The notes beneath the pieces are model-generated. The model was not told where the DNA came from, ran no database searches, and worked only from the letters and a program-made list of their open reading frames with translations. A stretch of 14,042 bases of DNA from DAIOHQ01 sp036744635 (GTDB lineage: Bacteria > Planctomycetota > Phycisphaerae > Tepidisphaerales > Tepidisphaeraceae): contig DAIOHQ010000118.1 of the NCBI GenBank assembly GCA_036744635.1, positions 1-14,042 of the forward strand, read 5' to 3'. The number at the start of each line of letters is the position of its first letter. The stretch's first letter is position 1. Position numbers and translations under genes: made by a program. Below are positions 1 to 7,318 of this stretch, piece by piece.

Positions 1-86
1 GGATTGCGCATTTCCCGCGCCGCCAGCGCAACGCCTAAAAACCACAAAATCCCCAGAATAAAGTTTTTTTGCACTCTTCGCCCCAT
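1..86 (-). CDS. 5' end of an exported or membrane-anchored protein gene (partial, runs off the left edge)
   Basis: Reading the minus strand from an ATG at 86-84 gives 28 codons without a stop to the window edge, starting MGRRVQKNFILGILWFLGVA and then LAAREMRN. This is a typical exported N-terminus: a basic stretch (residues 3-7, RRVQK), then a hydrophobic run of about 14 residues (FILGILWFLGVALA), with an AxA-like region that could be a signal peptidase site near residues 20-23. A GAGG sequence lies 5 nt upstream of the ATG and fits a Shine-Dalgarno site. The rest of the protein is outside the window, so no function can be given; an uncleaved N-terminal anchor is equally possible. The gene points the same way as the UvrC-like gene to its right but is separated from it by about 390 bp of repeats, so co-transcription is unlikely. 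Confidence 0.5.
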   Translation of the reverse strand, partial: MGRRVQKNFILGILWFLGVALAAREMRN

Positions 87-120
87 CGCGCCCTCGCCGT
101 TAAATCCTTCCCCCACAACC

Positions 121-148
121 ATCTGTGAAAATCTGTGCCCCATCTGTG
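121..148. repeat. ATCTGTG word repeated three times
   Basis: ATCTGTG occurs at 121-127, 131-137 and 142-148, spaced by 10 and 11 bases, in the pattern ATCTGTG-AAA-ATCTGTG-CCCC-ATCTGTG. From general knowledge I associate this kind of word repeat with gaps in planctomycete and verrucomicrobial genomes; its function is unknown. Confidence 0.55.
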
Positions 149-167
149 GCCAAACCCTCTTCCAGGT

Positions 168-197
168 GTTGCGCGCCCGGCGCGCCGCCCGCGCAAC
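168..197. other. GC-rich hairpin
   Basis: GTTGCGCG (168-175) is the exact reverse complement of CGCGCAAC (190-197), with a 14-base GC-rich interior that contains the self-complementary GGCGCGCC. It lies upstream of the partial gene at the left edge. Neither side has a run of T, so it is not a classical intrinsic terminator; it could be a transcript end-structure or just GC-rich spacer. Confidence 0.4.
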
Positions 198-290
198 TCC
201 GCCCCTCTATAGAGAGACCAAATTTTCTTTCAAAGGAGGCCGTGATGTTCGCCAACCAACCATCCACCGTCAGCGCCCCCTCCCCCATTT

Positions 291-323
291 TTCAATTTGA
301 AATTTTCATTTTTCAATTTGCAA
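291..323. repeat. AT-rich CAATTTG/TTTCAATTT word repeat
   Basis: An AT-rich patch in otherwise GC-rich DNA, built of overlapping TTTTCAATTTG and AAATTTTCAT words (two copies of TTTTTCAATTTG with an intervening inverted-looking AAATTTTCA). It resembles dispersed intergenic word repeats rather than any gene. Confidence 0.5.
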
Positions 324-424
324 TCCACTCCTCCCCGTCCCTCCAAATGTCCAACTGCCGAGAAAACGTCTCCCACGCCATCTTCTTCATAAGTAACGAA
401 GGACAAAGGACTAATGACAAACCC

Positions 425-454
425 ATGTCCCACAATGTCGCAGAATGTCCCACA
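425..454. repeat. three tandem 10-bp units (ATGTCCCACA type)
   Basis: ATGTCCCACA (425-434), ATGTCGCAGA (435-444) and ATGTCCCACA (445-454) follow one another without gaps; the middle copy differs at two positions. The array sits just downstream of the UvrC-like stop codon, in the same gap as the other word repeats. Confidence 0.65.
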
Positions 455-478
455 TCTCATTTTCGCTTCCCCGCCCCC

Positions 479-1642
479 TCACATCGCCTGCAACTCCTTC
501 ATCACCCCCTCTCCCTCGACCTCTTCCGCCGCCTTCTGCCTCACGATCTCCCGATACGCCTTCGCGAGCGCCTTCTCATCCACCTGCGCCAGCGGCAAAA
601 TCACCCCGCGCGTTTTGGCCGAGAACAGATGATTCGCCACCACCCCAATCCGCTCGATCCCCGCCTCCTCCAGCGGCCGGCCCTTGCCCCGCTCCGCCCG
701 GCGCCCAATCGTCTGCAGCAACTCGGCCGCCACCTTCGGCTCCTCCAGCAAGTCGGCGATGTGCTCGATCTCCCCGGCCGTCACCACAAACACCTTCGCC
801 AGGTGCTTGCGGCTCCCCTTCTGCACCGCCACGTAGGCAAAATCCTCCAGCCGCCGCACGTGCCGAAAATCCCCCTTGCCAAGCTGCCCAAGCTGATCGA
901 CGAACGCCTTGATTTTTGCGGCCGCCTCGAAGCGCAGTTCCCCCGCCGCCCCGGCCATGCGCTGCTTCTGCTCGCGCAGCATCTCCCCTGGCTCGACGAT
1001 CGTCGCCGCGCTCCACTCGATCATCCGCCGATACTGCTCCATCCCAATCGACCCATCGCACGGCGCCGGGCACTTGCCCATCTCCTTGTAGGCGCACGCC
1101 TTTCCCCGCGGCGCCTCCAGCAGGATGTTGTAATACCGGCACAAATCAAAGGCATCCTCGGCCAGCGCGATCAGCCGGGCCGCCGCGTGCTTGTCTTCCA
1201 CCGGCCCAATCACCAGCCCGCGCTTGTCGGCGATGTCGATGGTCTTGGTATAGCGCGGGAACGCCGCCTCCGCATCGACATGCACGAACCACGCCGGCCG
1301 ATACCCCACCATGCCCCGATAGGTCTGCGGAAAGATTCGCCGCGCCGCCTCCAGATAAATCCAGTCCGCCTCCAGGGCGCTGTCCACCCGCCGCCAGTAC
1401 ACCCGCCGCACCAATTCGCGATAATCCACCCGCTTGCTGCGCGGCTCCTCGGTCTGCGTCCCCAGCCGCCGCTGGAGGCTGTAGCGCAGGTTCTTCACGC
1501 ACAAAAGCTGCACCGGCCGCCCCTCAGCGTCCGCCATCAGATACACCGCCCACTTCGCCGGCGCCCCCTTCAAAAACGCCGCAAAATCCCCGCCCGGATC
1601 AAAGCCCAGCTCCTCATCGAAGATGCTCTCCAGCGCAGTCAT
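479..1642 (-). CDS. UvrC-like N-terminal-half protein (degenerate GIY-YIG, Cys4 cluster site, UVR motif)
   Basis: 387 residues that match only the first half of the excinuclease subunit UvrC. Residues 30-60 correspond to the GIY-YIG domain, but the second motif is altered (LLCVKNL where UvrC has YVGKAKNL); Tyr34 of the first motif and a Glu at about 91 (ALEADWIYLE), aligned by eye with the UvrC metal-binding Glu, remain. Cys168, 183, 191 and 195 (CAYKEMGKCPAPC) repeat the C-x7-C-x3-C spacing of the UvrC iron-sulfur site. Residues 236-250 (LRFEAAAKIKAFVDQ) resemble the UvrB-binding UVR motif. The RNase H-like nuclease and helix-hairpin-helix domains of UvrC (normally about 600 residues) are absent, as in the short homologue Cho. 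The frame stays open far upstream, but the ATG at 1642 is the first one giving sensible sequence. It may be an accessory repair factor or a UvrB-binding protein without nuclease activity. Confidence 0.8.
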   Translation of the reverse strand: MTALESIFDEELGFDPGGDFAAFLKGAPAKWAVYLMADAEGRPVQLLCVKNLRYSLQRRLGTQTEEPRSKRVDYRELVRRVYWRRVDSALEADWIYLEAARRIFPQTYRGMVGYRPAWFVHVDAEAAFPRYTKTIDIADKRGLVIGPVEDKHAAARLIALAEDAFDLCRYYNILLEAPRGKACAYKEMGKCPAPCDGSIGMEQYRRMIEWSAATIVEPGEMLREQKQRMAGAAGELRFEAAAKIKAFVDQLGQLGKGDFRHVRRLEDFAYVAVQKGSRKHLAKVFVVTAGEIEHIADLLEEPKVAAELLQTIGRRAERGKGRPLEEAGIERIGVVANHLFSAKTRGVILPLAQVDEKALAKAYREIVRQKAAEEVEGEGVMKELQAM

Positions 1643-1708
1643 TACTTGAATAATATCACCGCCGCTCCGGGCGCGCACCACGCGCTGATGGAACACGACA
1701 CCTTCGCC

Positions 1709-1738
1709 TTGCCGCACGATTGGTTTGTCTGCTATAAC
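1709..1738 (+). promoter_or_regulatory. candidate promoter of nuoA
   Basis: TTGCCG (1709-1714), an 18-base spacer and TATAAC (1733-1738) form a sigma-70-like pair. Transcription would start about 2-4 bases before the ATG at 1748, giving a leaderless or nearly leaderless message; this agrees with the lack of any Shine-Dalgarno sequence before that ATG. It is a pattern match by eye only. Confidence 0.35.
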
Positions 1739-1747
1739 GGTGCCATC

Positions 1748-2179
1748 ATGAACGCCTTTTCTGTTCTTGCCGAGACCCTGGGCGACGCCCCCACTGCCTG
1801 GGCGCCGGTGGTGCTGTTGATTGTGATCGGCGTCGGCTTTGCCGTCGGCAATCTCATCCTCTCCATCGTCATCGGCCCGCATCGCACCGGCGCGGGCAAG
1901 GAAGCAACCTACGAGTCCGGCATGGTGCCAGTCGGCGACGCCCACAAGCGCTTCAACGTGCGCTTTTACATCGTCGCGATGATCTTCCTGGTGTTCGACG
2001 TCGAGATCGTCTTCTTTTATCCCTGGGCCACGCTGTTTCCGCAGGCGGTGACGTCGGGGGTTTCGCTGTTCGGCATGCAGATCAGCACCCTGCTGCTGAT
2101 GGAGATGCTGATCTTCATCGCCATCCTGTTGGTGGCCTATTTCTACGCCTGGGGGAAGGGCGTCTTCCGCTGGGATTGA
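1748..2179 (+). CDS. nuoA: NADH-quinone oxidoreductase subunit A (NuoA)
   Basis: 143 residues with the three transmembrane helices of NuoA/ND3, a membrane-arm subunit of respiratory complex I at the junction with the peripheral arm. Helix 1 covers about residues 19-43. The loop carries the hallmark KEATYESGMVPVGDAHKRFN (51-70; YESG at 55-58), and helix 2 the hallmark VRFYIVAMIFLVFDVEIVFF with Asp84 and Glu86, equivalent to acidic residues conserved in the family. Helix 3 is about 112-132 and ends in YFYAWGKGVFRWD. The ATG at 1748 gives a normal family length; further upstream the frame runs antisense through the UvrC-like gene. No nuoB or other nuo gene follows within the window, although nuoA normally heads the nuo operon. 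The next gene starts 124 bp downstream with its own ribosome site. Confidence 0.93.
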   Translation: MNAFSVLAETLGDAPTAWAPVVLLIVIGVGFAVGNLILSIVIGPHRTGAGKEATYESGMVPVGDAHKRFNVRFYIVAMIFLVFDVEIVFFYPWATLFPQAVTSGVSLFGMQISTLLLMEMLIFIAILLVAYFYAWGKGVFRWD

Positions 2180-2194
2180 AGGGGAGCAGAATGG

Positions 2195-2260
2195 GGGAAT
2201 CGGAGAATCGGAGAGGAGAGCGCGTTCGCCGTTTCGCCCACTCGCCGTTTCGCCGTTTCG
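2195..2260. repeat. short word repeats between nuoA and the glycosyltransferase gene
   Basis: Two AATCGGAGA words (about 2199-2215) are followed by three CGCCGTTTCG words at 2227-2236, 2243-2252 and 2251-2260, the last two overlapping by two bases. The block is non-coding on the plus strand and resembles the dispersed words at the left end of the window. Confidence 0.55.
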
Positions 2261-2291
2261 TCCCTGCAACTTCCCCGCCACATAGCCGTAT

Positions 2292-2298
2292 AGGAAGG
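2292..2298 (+). promoter_or_regulatory. ribosome binding site fixing a GTG start
   Basis: AGGAAGG at 2292-2298 lies 5 bases before the GTG at 2304, which supports GTG as the start of the glycosyltransferase gene. Confidence 0.7.
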
Positions 2299-2303
2299 TT
2301 GAA

Positions 2304-4781
2304 GTGAGCAGCGTTGTCGTCGAACAATTTCCCGTCATGGAGATGCCCGAAAGCGCCGAGTCCGCGCCTCGAGTGCCGCCGCTGGGGCGGCGCGCCTCGG
2401 ATCTGCTGCGCCGGCATTGGCACCTGCTGGCCTTGCTGGCGCTGACGGCGGCCGGGGGCTTCTTCCGCTTCGCCTGGCTCACCCGCCCGTGCCTGTGGGG
2501 CGATGAGATCATGACCTTCTCGCGCGTCTGCGGCACCTATCGCGAATTTCTCGACGTCATTCAGAAAGACGGCTTCGTCCCGCTGCACTATTCGATGTAC
2601 TGGGCGGTTTCGCGCTTCACCTATCTGACGCCGCGGGTCATGCGCTCGATTCCCGCTGCCGCCGGCACGCTGATGATCCCGGCCATCTATTTCCTGGCGC
2701 AATTCCTCGTCAGCCGTCGCACCGCCCTGCTGGCGGCGGCCTTCACGGCCGTCAGCGCTTACATGATGGTCTATTCGCACGACGCCAAGATGTACATGCA
2801 GCTCTGGCTGTTCGTGACGCTCAACGTCGGCTGTCTGATGTGGTGGTTTCAGTCCCGCCGGCGAGTCGCCTGGCTCTGCTGGGTGGCCAGCGGCCTGGCC
2901 ATGGTCGGCCTGCACGCGCCGGGCATGATCATCCTCGGCCTGCAGCCGCTTTTCCTGATTACGCGCATCCGTCCTCACTGGTCGCTGCTGCTGCCCACGG
3001 CCATTTGCCTGCTGCTGGCGACTATGCTGCACGCAACCCCGCTGGTCTATTACATCTGGGGCGGGTTGACGCTGGTGCAACTCATTTTGATGTTTCTGGC
3101 CGAGCCGGTCGACGGGCCGGATGGGAAGCGGCGGAAAAACTGGAAGATGCTGGCGCTGCTGCTGATCGGCATGGTAATGATCGGATCGGGCCCGGCGGGA
3201 TATTACCTGGGCTTTAACGAGTGGCGGCAGCGCAGCGGCGGGCTGGTGCCCGAGGCCCCCGAAAAGGGCGAGGCCGAAGCGAATTGGGGCACCTCGGGCG
3301 TGAGCTGGGTCGAGGCCTATCAGTCGGGGCGATCCGATATCGAAATGGCGCTGAATTCCTTCAGCGCCTATCTGTTCAGTTGGGAGTGGCCGAAGGAGAC
3401 GGAAAAGCTCAGCAAGGACTTTCACGGCAACCCGGTGATTCCCGTCTGGATCGTCGCCGCCGGCACCGGAGCGCTGGCGATGCTGAGCGGTTTCATGGTG
3501 CTGGGCATGCTTCCCTGGCCGCACCCGGTGCGCGGCATCATCGATCCCAATCACAACCCCCAGCCCTGGTGGCGCAACGCCCTGTGGCTGGGAATGTGGA
3601 TCATCATCCCTGCTTACGGCTTTTTTTATTGTCGTTCGGTAAGCGACTTTTCCTCGCCGGTGGCCTGGCTGGAATTTTTCGCCTCGCCGCTGAATGGCGC
3701 GCAATGGATCTGGGCGGCCGAGATCATGCTTGCCATCTGCGTGGCATTGCTCTTGTGGCGGCCGCACCATCTGGTTCCCGTCGCCATATTGATCGCCCTG
3801 GCCGCGGGTTTTGTCGCCATCGTGCTCCTCACCGAACCGGCCCAGCCCAATCCCGGCGCGATGCAATACGAGCGCGCCATCCGCGCCCTCTCCTTCCAGT
3901 GGCTCACCGCCGGCGGCATCGTGCTGCTGGTCCCGTTCGTCTGGTATTACTCCGGCCACACGCTCCGCGAGCGGATCAATAAACTCGGCCTGCTGCTGTT
4001 CGTCGTCGCCATTGTCTTTGGCCTGTGTTTCGCGGCCTACGCGTTCTGGGCGCATTCCAAGCAGGTCTTCATTGCCGCGGTTCTCAGCAAGAATCCCGGC
4101 GTCGACTGGCATCCACTCTGGGACCGCCACTGGCAGGCAATCTGGATGCCGCGCTATCTTGGCGTGATCTGGCCGGCCATTGCAATCGCCATTGCCGCAT
4201 TGTTCATGCGCCTGCCCACGCGCACGCTGCGCGGGCTGGCGATCGGCGTGCTGCTGTCGGTCAACCTCGCCCAGGCCATTGCCAGGATGTACGTCAGCCC
4301 CGAGCCGCCGCTCGACCGCCAGGCGGCCGACTTGTGGCAAGCCCATACCTCCAACGGCGAAACCTTCACTTCGATCCATCTGGGCATGAACGGCCCCGCC
4401 CCCGGACAGGCCGGCATCACCAGCGCCTGCGGCACCTATTTTCTGCTGCAGTATGACCACCTGCCGATGACGCCCGACCAGTTCCGCCATCGTGGCTCGG
4501 TCGAACATTTCCCGTTCATCGCCGAGGCAATGAACCCCCGGCAGCTCAAGAATCAGGTCTCAAGCTCGAAGCTGCGCCAGGTGATCATCTGGGAAAACGT
4601 CGGCGACACCGACCGCGCCAAGGACAAGGACCCCTACCTCAACACGTTTCCCGCCGGCTGGCGCCTGGTCCACAAGAACGCCTTCCCCATCTGGGATCAC
4701 TGGTCCTGGCAGCGCATGATGCCGTACTACCGTTACGTCTACGAAAAAACGCCTGCCGCGTCGACCACCGCTTCACGGTGA
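2304..4781 (+). CDS. GT-C family membrane glycosyltransferase (ArnT/PMT-like)
   Basis: 825 residues, polytopic, with roughly a dozen hydrophobic segments between about residues 40 and 665, followed by a soluble C-terminal part of about 160 residues probably on the outer face. After the first helix comes RPCLWGDEIMTFSR (Asp67-Glu68), matching the acidic first-loop motif of GT-C enzymes, which transfer sugars from polyprenyl-phosphate carriers to lipids or proteins outside the cytoplasmic membrane. VYSHDAKMYMQLWLFV (146-161) corresponds to the YSQEARMY-type motif seen in many glycosyltransferase family 39 proteins. Start: the GTG at 2304 has AGGAAGG at 5-base spacing. Its TGA shares its last base with the ATG of the following lipase-like gene, indicating translational coupling. 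The sugar and the acceptor cannot be read from the sequence; a glycolipid acceptor would fit the neighbouring ligase and exporter genes. Confidence 0.8.
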   Translation: MSSVVVEQFPVMEMPESAESAPRVPPLGRRASDLLRRHWHLLALLALTAAGGFFRFAWLTRPCLWGDEIMTFSRVCGTYREFLDVIQKDGFVPLHYSMYWAVSRFTYLTPRVMRSIPAAAGTLMIPAIYFLAQFLVSRRTALLAAAFTAVSAYMMVYSHDAKMYMQLWLFVTLNVGCLMWWFQSRRRVAWLCWVASGLAMVGLHAPGMIILGLQPLFLITRIRPHWSLLLPTAICLLLATMLHATPLVYYIWGGLTLVQLILMFLAEPVDGPDGKRRKNWKMLALLLIGMVMIGSGPAGYYLGFNEWRQRSGGLVPEAPEKGEAEANWGTSGVSWVEAYQSGRSDIEMALNSFSAYLFSWEWPKETEKLSKDFHGNPVIPVWIVAAGTGALAMLSGFMVLGMLPWPHPVRGIIDPNHNPQPWWRNALWLGMWIIIPAYGFFYCRSVSDFSSPVAWLEFFASPLNGAQWIWAAEIMLAICVALLLWRPHHLVPVAILIALAAGFVAIVLLTEPAQPNPGAMQYERAIRALSFQWLTAGGIVLLVPFVWYYSGHTLRERINKLGLLLFVVAIVFGLCFAAYAFWAHSKQVFIAAVLSKNPGVDWHPLWDRHWQAIWMPRYLGVIWPAIAIAIAALFMRLPTRTLRGLAIGVLLSVNLAQAIARMYVSPEPPLDRQAADLWQAHTSNGETFTSIHLGMNGPAPGQAGITSACGTYFLLQYDHLPMTPDQFRHRGSVEHFPFIAEAMNPRQLKNQVSSSKLRQVIIWENVGDTDRAKDKDPYLNTFPAGWRLVHKNAFPIWDHWSWQRMMPYYRYVYEKTPAASTTASR

Positions 4782-5602
4782 TGCGCGCCGTTAAGAATTC
4801 AATGAATGCATCCATCCGCTATCTTGTCCCGCTGCTGTTCCTCGCTGCCGGTTGTTCGGCGCCAAGCAATCCATCCTTCAACCTATCGGTACCGGATGGC
4901 CAGCGCGCCCTCCAGCAGATGCGGCGGAATCCCAAGCCGCTGCAGCACCCTTTGATTATCATCAGCGGCTTTGCCGATCCGGGCGTGGCGTCGGGCGTGC
5001 TGAAGCCGCGCTTCGAAAAGCTTAGCGGTGATGATCGCATGCTCGGGCTCTCGTTCGCCTTTTCCACCAGCTTCGACGCGGCGCGGGAGAAGCTGATCAA
5101 GGCGGTGGATGCCAGGTTCCCCACCGACGACCCAGAGCAGACGACCGAAGTGGACGTCATCGCGGTGTCAATGGGGGGGCTGGTGGCGCGCCATGCGGCG
5201 GCGCCTACTGCAACTACTCGGCCCGCCCAAGATACGCGCCGCCTGCGCATCCGCCGTCTGTTTACCATCTCGTCGCCGCATCGCGGGGCGGTGCTGGCGT
5301 CGTTCCCGACGTTCAACTCGATGCACAAGGACATGCGGCCCGGCTCGCCGTTCCTGACCGCCCTGAACGCTACGCCGCTCGATTATGAGATCATTCCGTA
5401 CGTGCGCCTGGGCGACAATATCGTCGGCGCGGCCAATGCTGCTCCGCCGGGAATGACGCCGTGGTGGGTGCCCAATCAGCCGCTGGAAAATGCCCACGCC
5501 GGGGCGTTTGACGACAGCCGCATTCTGGCGGACATCGCCCGGCGGCTGCGCGGAGAGGCGAGTTTTACCAAGCCGCCGGCCATGCCGTTGCCGAAGGAGT
5601 GA
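4781..5602 (+). CDS. lipase/esterase-like alpha/beta-hydrolase lipoprotein
   Basis: 273 residues if started at the ATG that overlaps the preceding stop by one base (TGATG); a GTG three bases earlier and an ATG at 4802 are alternatives. A lipoprotein signal follows: IRYLVPLLFLAAGC, with lipidated Cys25 in LAAGC. The mature part is an alpha/beta hydrolase: PLIIISGFADPG (about 57-68) resembles the oxyanion strand, VIAVSMGGLVARHA (126-139) is the nucleophile elbow with Ser130, TISSPHRGA (163-171) is the lipase-type loop, and LGDNIVG (Asp212) and ENAHAGAFDD (His239) are plausible triad partners. The elbow begins with Ala instead of the usual first Gly of GxSxG. It is probably an envelope-anchored esterase, acyltransferase or lipase-like protein acting on a lipid product of the cluster; the substrate is unknown. 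Confidence 0.75.
   Translation: MRAVKNSMNASIRYLVPLLFLAAGCSAPSNPSFNLSVPDGQRALQQMRRNPKPLQHPLIIISGFADPGVASGVLKPRFEKLSGDDRMLGLSFAFSTSFDAAREKLIKAVDARFPTDDPEQTTEVDVIAVSMGGLVARHAAAPTATTRPAQDTRRLRIRRLFTISSPHRGAVLASFPTFNSMHKDMRPGSPFLTALNATPLDYEIIPYVRLGDNIVGAANAAPPGMTPWWVPNQPLENAHAGAFDDSRILADIARRLRGEASFTKPPAMPLPKE
5593..5599 (+). promoter_or_regulatory. ribosome binding site of the AMP-ligase gene
   Basis: GAAGGAG at 5593-5599, inside the end of the lipase-like gene, stands 8 bases before the GTG at 5608. It overlaps the earlier GTG at 5599, so it favours 5608 as the true start. Confidence 0.65.
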
Positions 5603-5607
5603 TTTCC

Positions 5608-7059
5608 GTGACCCTGCGATTGCTTGAGCGCCTGCGGCTACATGCGGTCGATCGGCCGGGGGCGATCGCCATTGTGCAGGCGGATGCGCCGGGGTGGCGG
5701 CCGCTGACATGGAAGGAATTGCACGCGGACGTGGGCGCACTGGCCGGGCATCTGCGGCAAGTGATTGCGGATGGCGGCACACTCTTGCTGTGCTGCCCCA
5801 ACCAAGCGGAATACATCGTCGCGTATCTGGCGATCGTTTCCACAGGTGCGGCGGTGTTTCCGATTTCGCCGGAGCTTACTGTCGTTGAAATTGCCACGGC
5901 CGCTGAGCGGTCGGGTGCGGCGGGAATTCTCGCGCCCAGCGCTCTGCTGCAATTGCTGGATAAATCTAATCTCGACGCGCTTCTTCGCATTCCGCTGGAT
6001 GATGTGATCAGGTCGGCGCTGGGCGCACAGCGCCCATCGAGGATGGGATCGAGCGCCGCCGCCATGCTGCTGCAATCCTCGGGCACGACTGGCCAGCCCA
6101 AGATCGTGCGCCGCGGCGCGGCGGCGCTGGACGCGGTTTCGGAGGCAATGGTGGAGGCGGTGGGCTTTCGCCCTTCCGATCACGTGCTGGCCTGCGTGCC
6201 GCTGTGCCATTCCTATGGCGTGGAACATGGCCTGCTGGCGCCCATCTTCGCGGGATCGTGCATTCATCTCTGCCGCGGCTTTGAGCTATCGGTGGTGCAG
6301 CGGGCACTGTCGCAAGAGCAAATCACCCTCTTCCCGGCCGTTCCGTTCATGCTGGAAATGCTTTGCCAACTGGTGGATGACGTGCCGGCGACCAAGCTGC
6401 ACAAGGTTTATTCCGCCGGCGGCCGGCTGCCGGCGACGGTGGCGGAAGTCATCCAGCACCGCTTTGATATCCGCATCGGACAGGTTTACGGCGCCACCGA
6501 AATCGGCTCGGTGACGTTTAACGATCCATCCTCGGCCGAGTTTGATCCAACCACCGTTGGCCTGCCAATGCGCGGCGTTTCCATCCGCATACTTGACGAT
6601 GCGATGACGCCGCAACTGCCCGGAACGGACGGGCATGTCGCAATCGCGGCCGATTCGATGCTGAGCGAATATGTCGGTGGCGAGGCGGTGCATTTGCAGG
6701 ATGGGCATTTTTTGACAGGGGATCTGGGGCGGGTGAACGAGAGCGGCGCGCTGACCATCACCGGCCGAACCAAGCTGCTGATCGACGTCGGTGGGTTGAA
6801 GGTGAATCCGCTGGAAGTGGAGGAAGTGCTGGCCCGCCACCCGAAGATCGCCGAGTGCGTCGTCGTTCCCATCGAGATCACCCAGACCGTCTCGCGACTG
6901 AAGGCGATCGTGGTGGTGCGCGAAGGTGAAGTTTCCGAGGCGGAGCTGCGCCAATTTGCGCGGCAGAATCTGGCATCCTACAAGGTTCCGCGCGTGTTTG
7001 AGATGCGCCCGTCGCTGCCGCGATCGGCGGCAGGCAAAGTCCTAAGGCACTTGCTCTAA
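5608..7059 (+). CDS. AMP-forming acyl/aryl ligase (ANL superfamily)
   Basis: 483 residues from the GTG at 5608, chosen because GAAGGAG lies 8 bases upstream; the in-frame GTG at 5599 would overlap that site. All core adenylation motifs are present: LLQSSGTTGQPK (154-165, phosphate-binding loop), VYGATE (293-298), LTGDLG (369-374), the hinge region GRTKLLIDVGGLKVNPLEVEEVL (386-408) and the catalytic Lys477 in PRSAAGKVLRHLL at the C-terminus. Such enzymes activate a carboxylic acid as acyl-AMP and pass it to CoA or an acyl carrier protein. It is somewhat short for fatty acyl-CoA synthetases (about 550) and nearer to ligases of aryl polyene or other secondary lipid pathways. No carrier protein or ketosynthase is in the window. 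It is the last of three tightly packed plus-strand genes; a 259-bp gap follows. Confidence 0.88.
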   Translation: MTLRLLERLRLHAVDRPGAIAIVQADAPGWRPLTWKELHADVGALAGHLRQVIADGGTLLLCCPNQAEYIVAYLAIVSTGAAVFPISPELTVVEIATAAERSGAAGILAPSALLQLLDKSNLDALLRIPLDDVIRSALGAQRPSRMGSSAAAMLLQSSGTTGQPKIVRRGAAALDAVSEAMVEAVGFRPSDHVLACVPLCHSYGVEHGLLAPIFAGSCIHLCRGFELSVVQRALSQEQITLFPAVPFMLEMLCQLVDDVPATKLHKVYSAGGRLPATVAEVIQHRFDIRIGQVYGATEIGSVTFNDPSSAEFDPTTVGLPMRGVSIRILDDAMTPQLPGTDGHVAIAADSMLSEYVGGEAVHLQDGHFLTGDLGRVNESGALTITGRTKLLIDVGGLKVNPLEVEEVLARHPKIAECVVVPIEITQTVSRLKAIVVVREGEVSEAELRQFARQNLASYKVPRVFEMRPSLPRSAAGKVLRHLL

Positions 7060-7318
7060 ATAGCAGCACCCGCTTCAATGCATGCCGCCAACCCACCTTA
7101 CTACACCGTACTCGGCAAGCAGACAATGTCATCCTGAGAGGCTGTGACGCGCGGCTATTCAACCAACCGGCGGCTGCATAACCAAACACGGGGATGTACA
7201 GGTGCGGCACAATGGTTATAGTGAATCGAGGGTCGCTTGGCGCAGGCTGGCCACTGAACAGTTTTGTATGCGGCTCCTAAAGCGCTGGTCACGCGTACAC
7301 ATTGGAGAGGAGACGAAT

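Larger units (their letters stand above)
87..478. other. gene-free gap filled with short repeats
   Basis: No convincing coding sequence is visible. The gap holds, in order: ATCTGTG words at 121-148, a GC-rich hairpin at 168-197, a CTCTATAGAG palindrome at 205-214, an AAAGGAGG sequence at 232-239 followed by an ATG at 245, AT-rich CAATTTG/TTTCAATTT words at about 291-323, an ACAAAGGACTAATGACAAAC word at about 402-421, and three tandem 10-mers at 425-454. It contrasts sharply with the GC-rich coding DNA on either side and looks like a landing zone for dispersed intergenic repeats. Confidence 0.6.

Noticed and set aside
245..1747. Long plus-strand open frame starting at an ATG with a perfect AAAGGAGG site and running in frame into nuoA
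   Set aside because: Its first part translates the AT-rich word repeats and the rest is antisense to the UvrC-like gene, giving a Pro/Arg/His-rich protein without family features. nuoA has a normal length from its own ATG.
1643..2536. Upstream extension of the UvrC-like frame on the minus strand
   Set aside because: It is antisense to nuoA and to the start of the glycosyltransferase gene, and has His/Asp/Gln-rich low-information sequence; the UvrC similarity begins after the ATG at 1642.
2115..4508. 797-codon minus-strand open frame
   Set aside because: Shadow of the glycosyltransferase gene; composition is Gln/Arg/His-rich, with no signals or motifs.
7202..7318. Longer start for the small exported protein
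   Set aside because: It would bury the signal peptide behind 39 polar residues; the ATG at 7319 has a good AGGAG site and a direct signal sequence.
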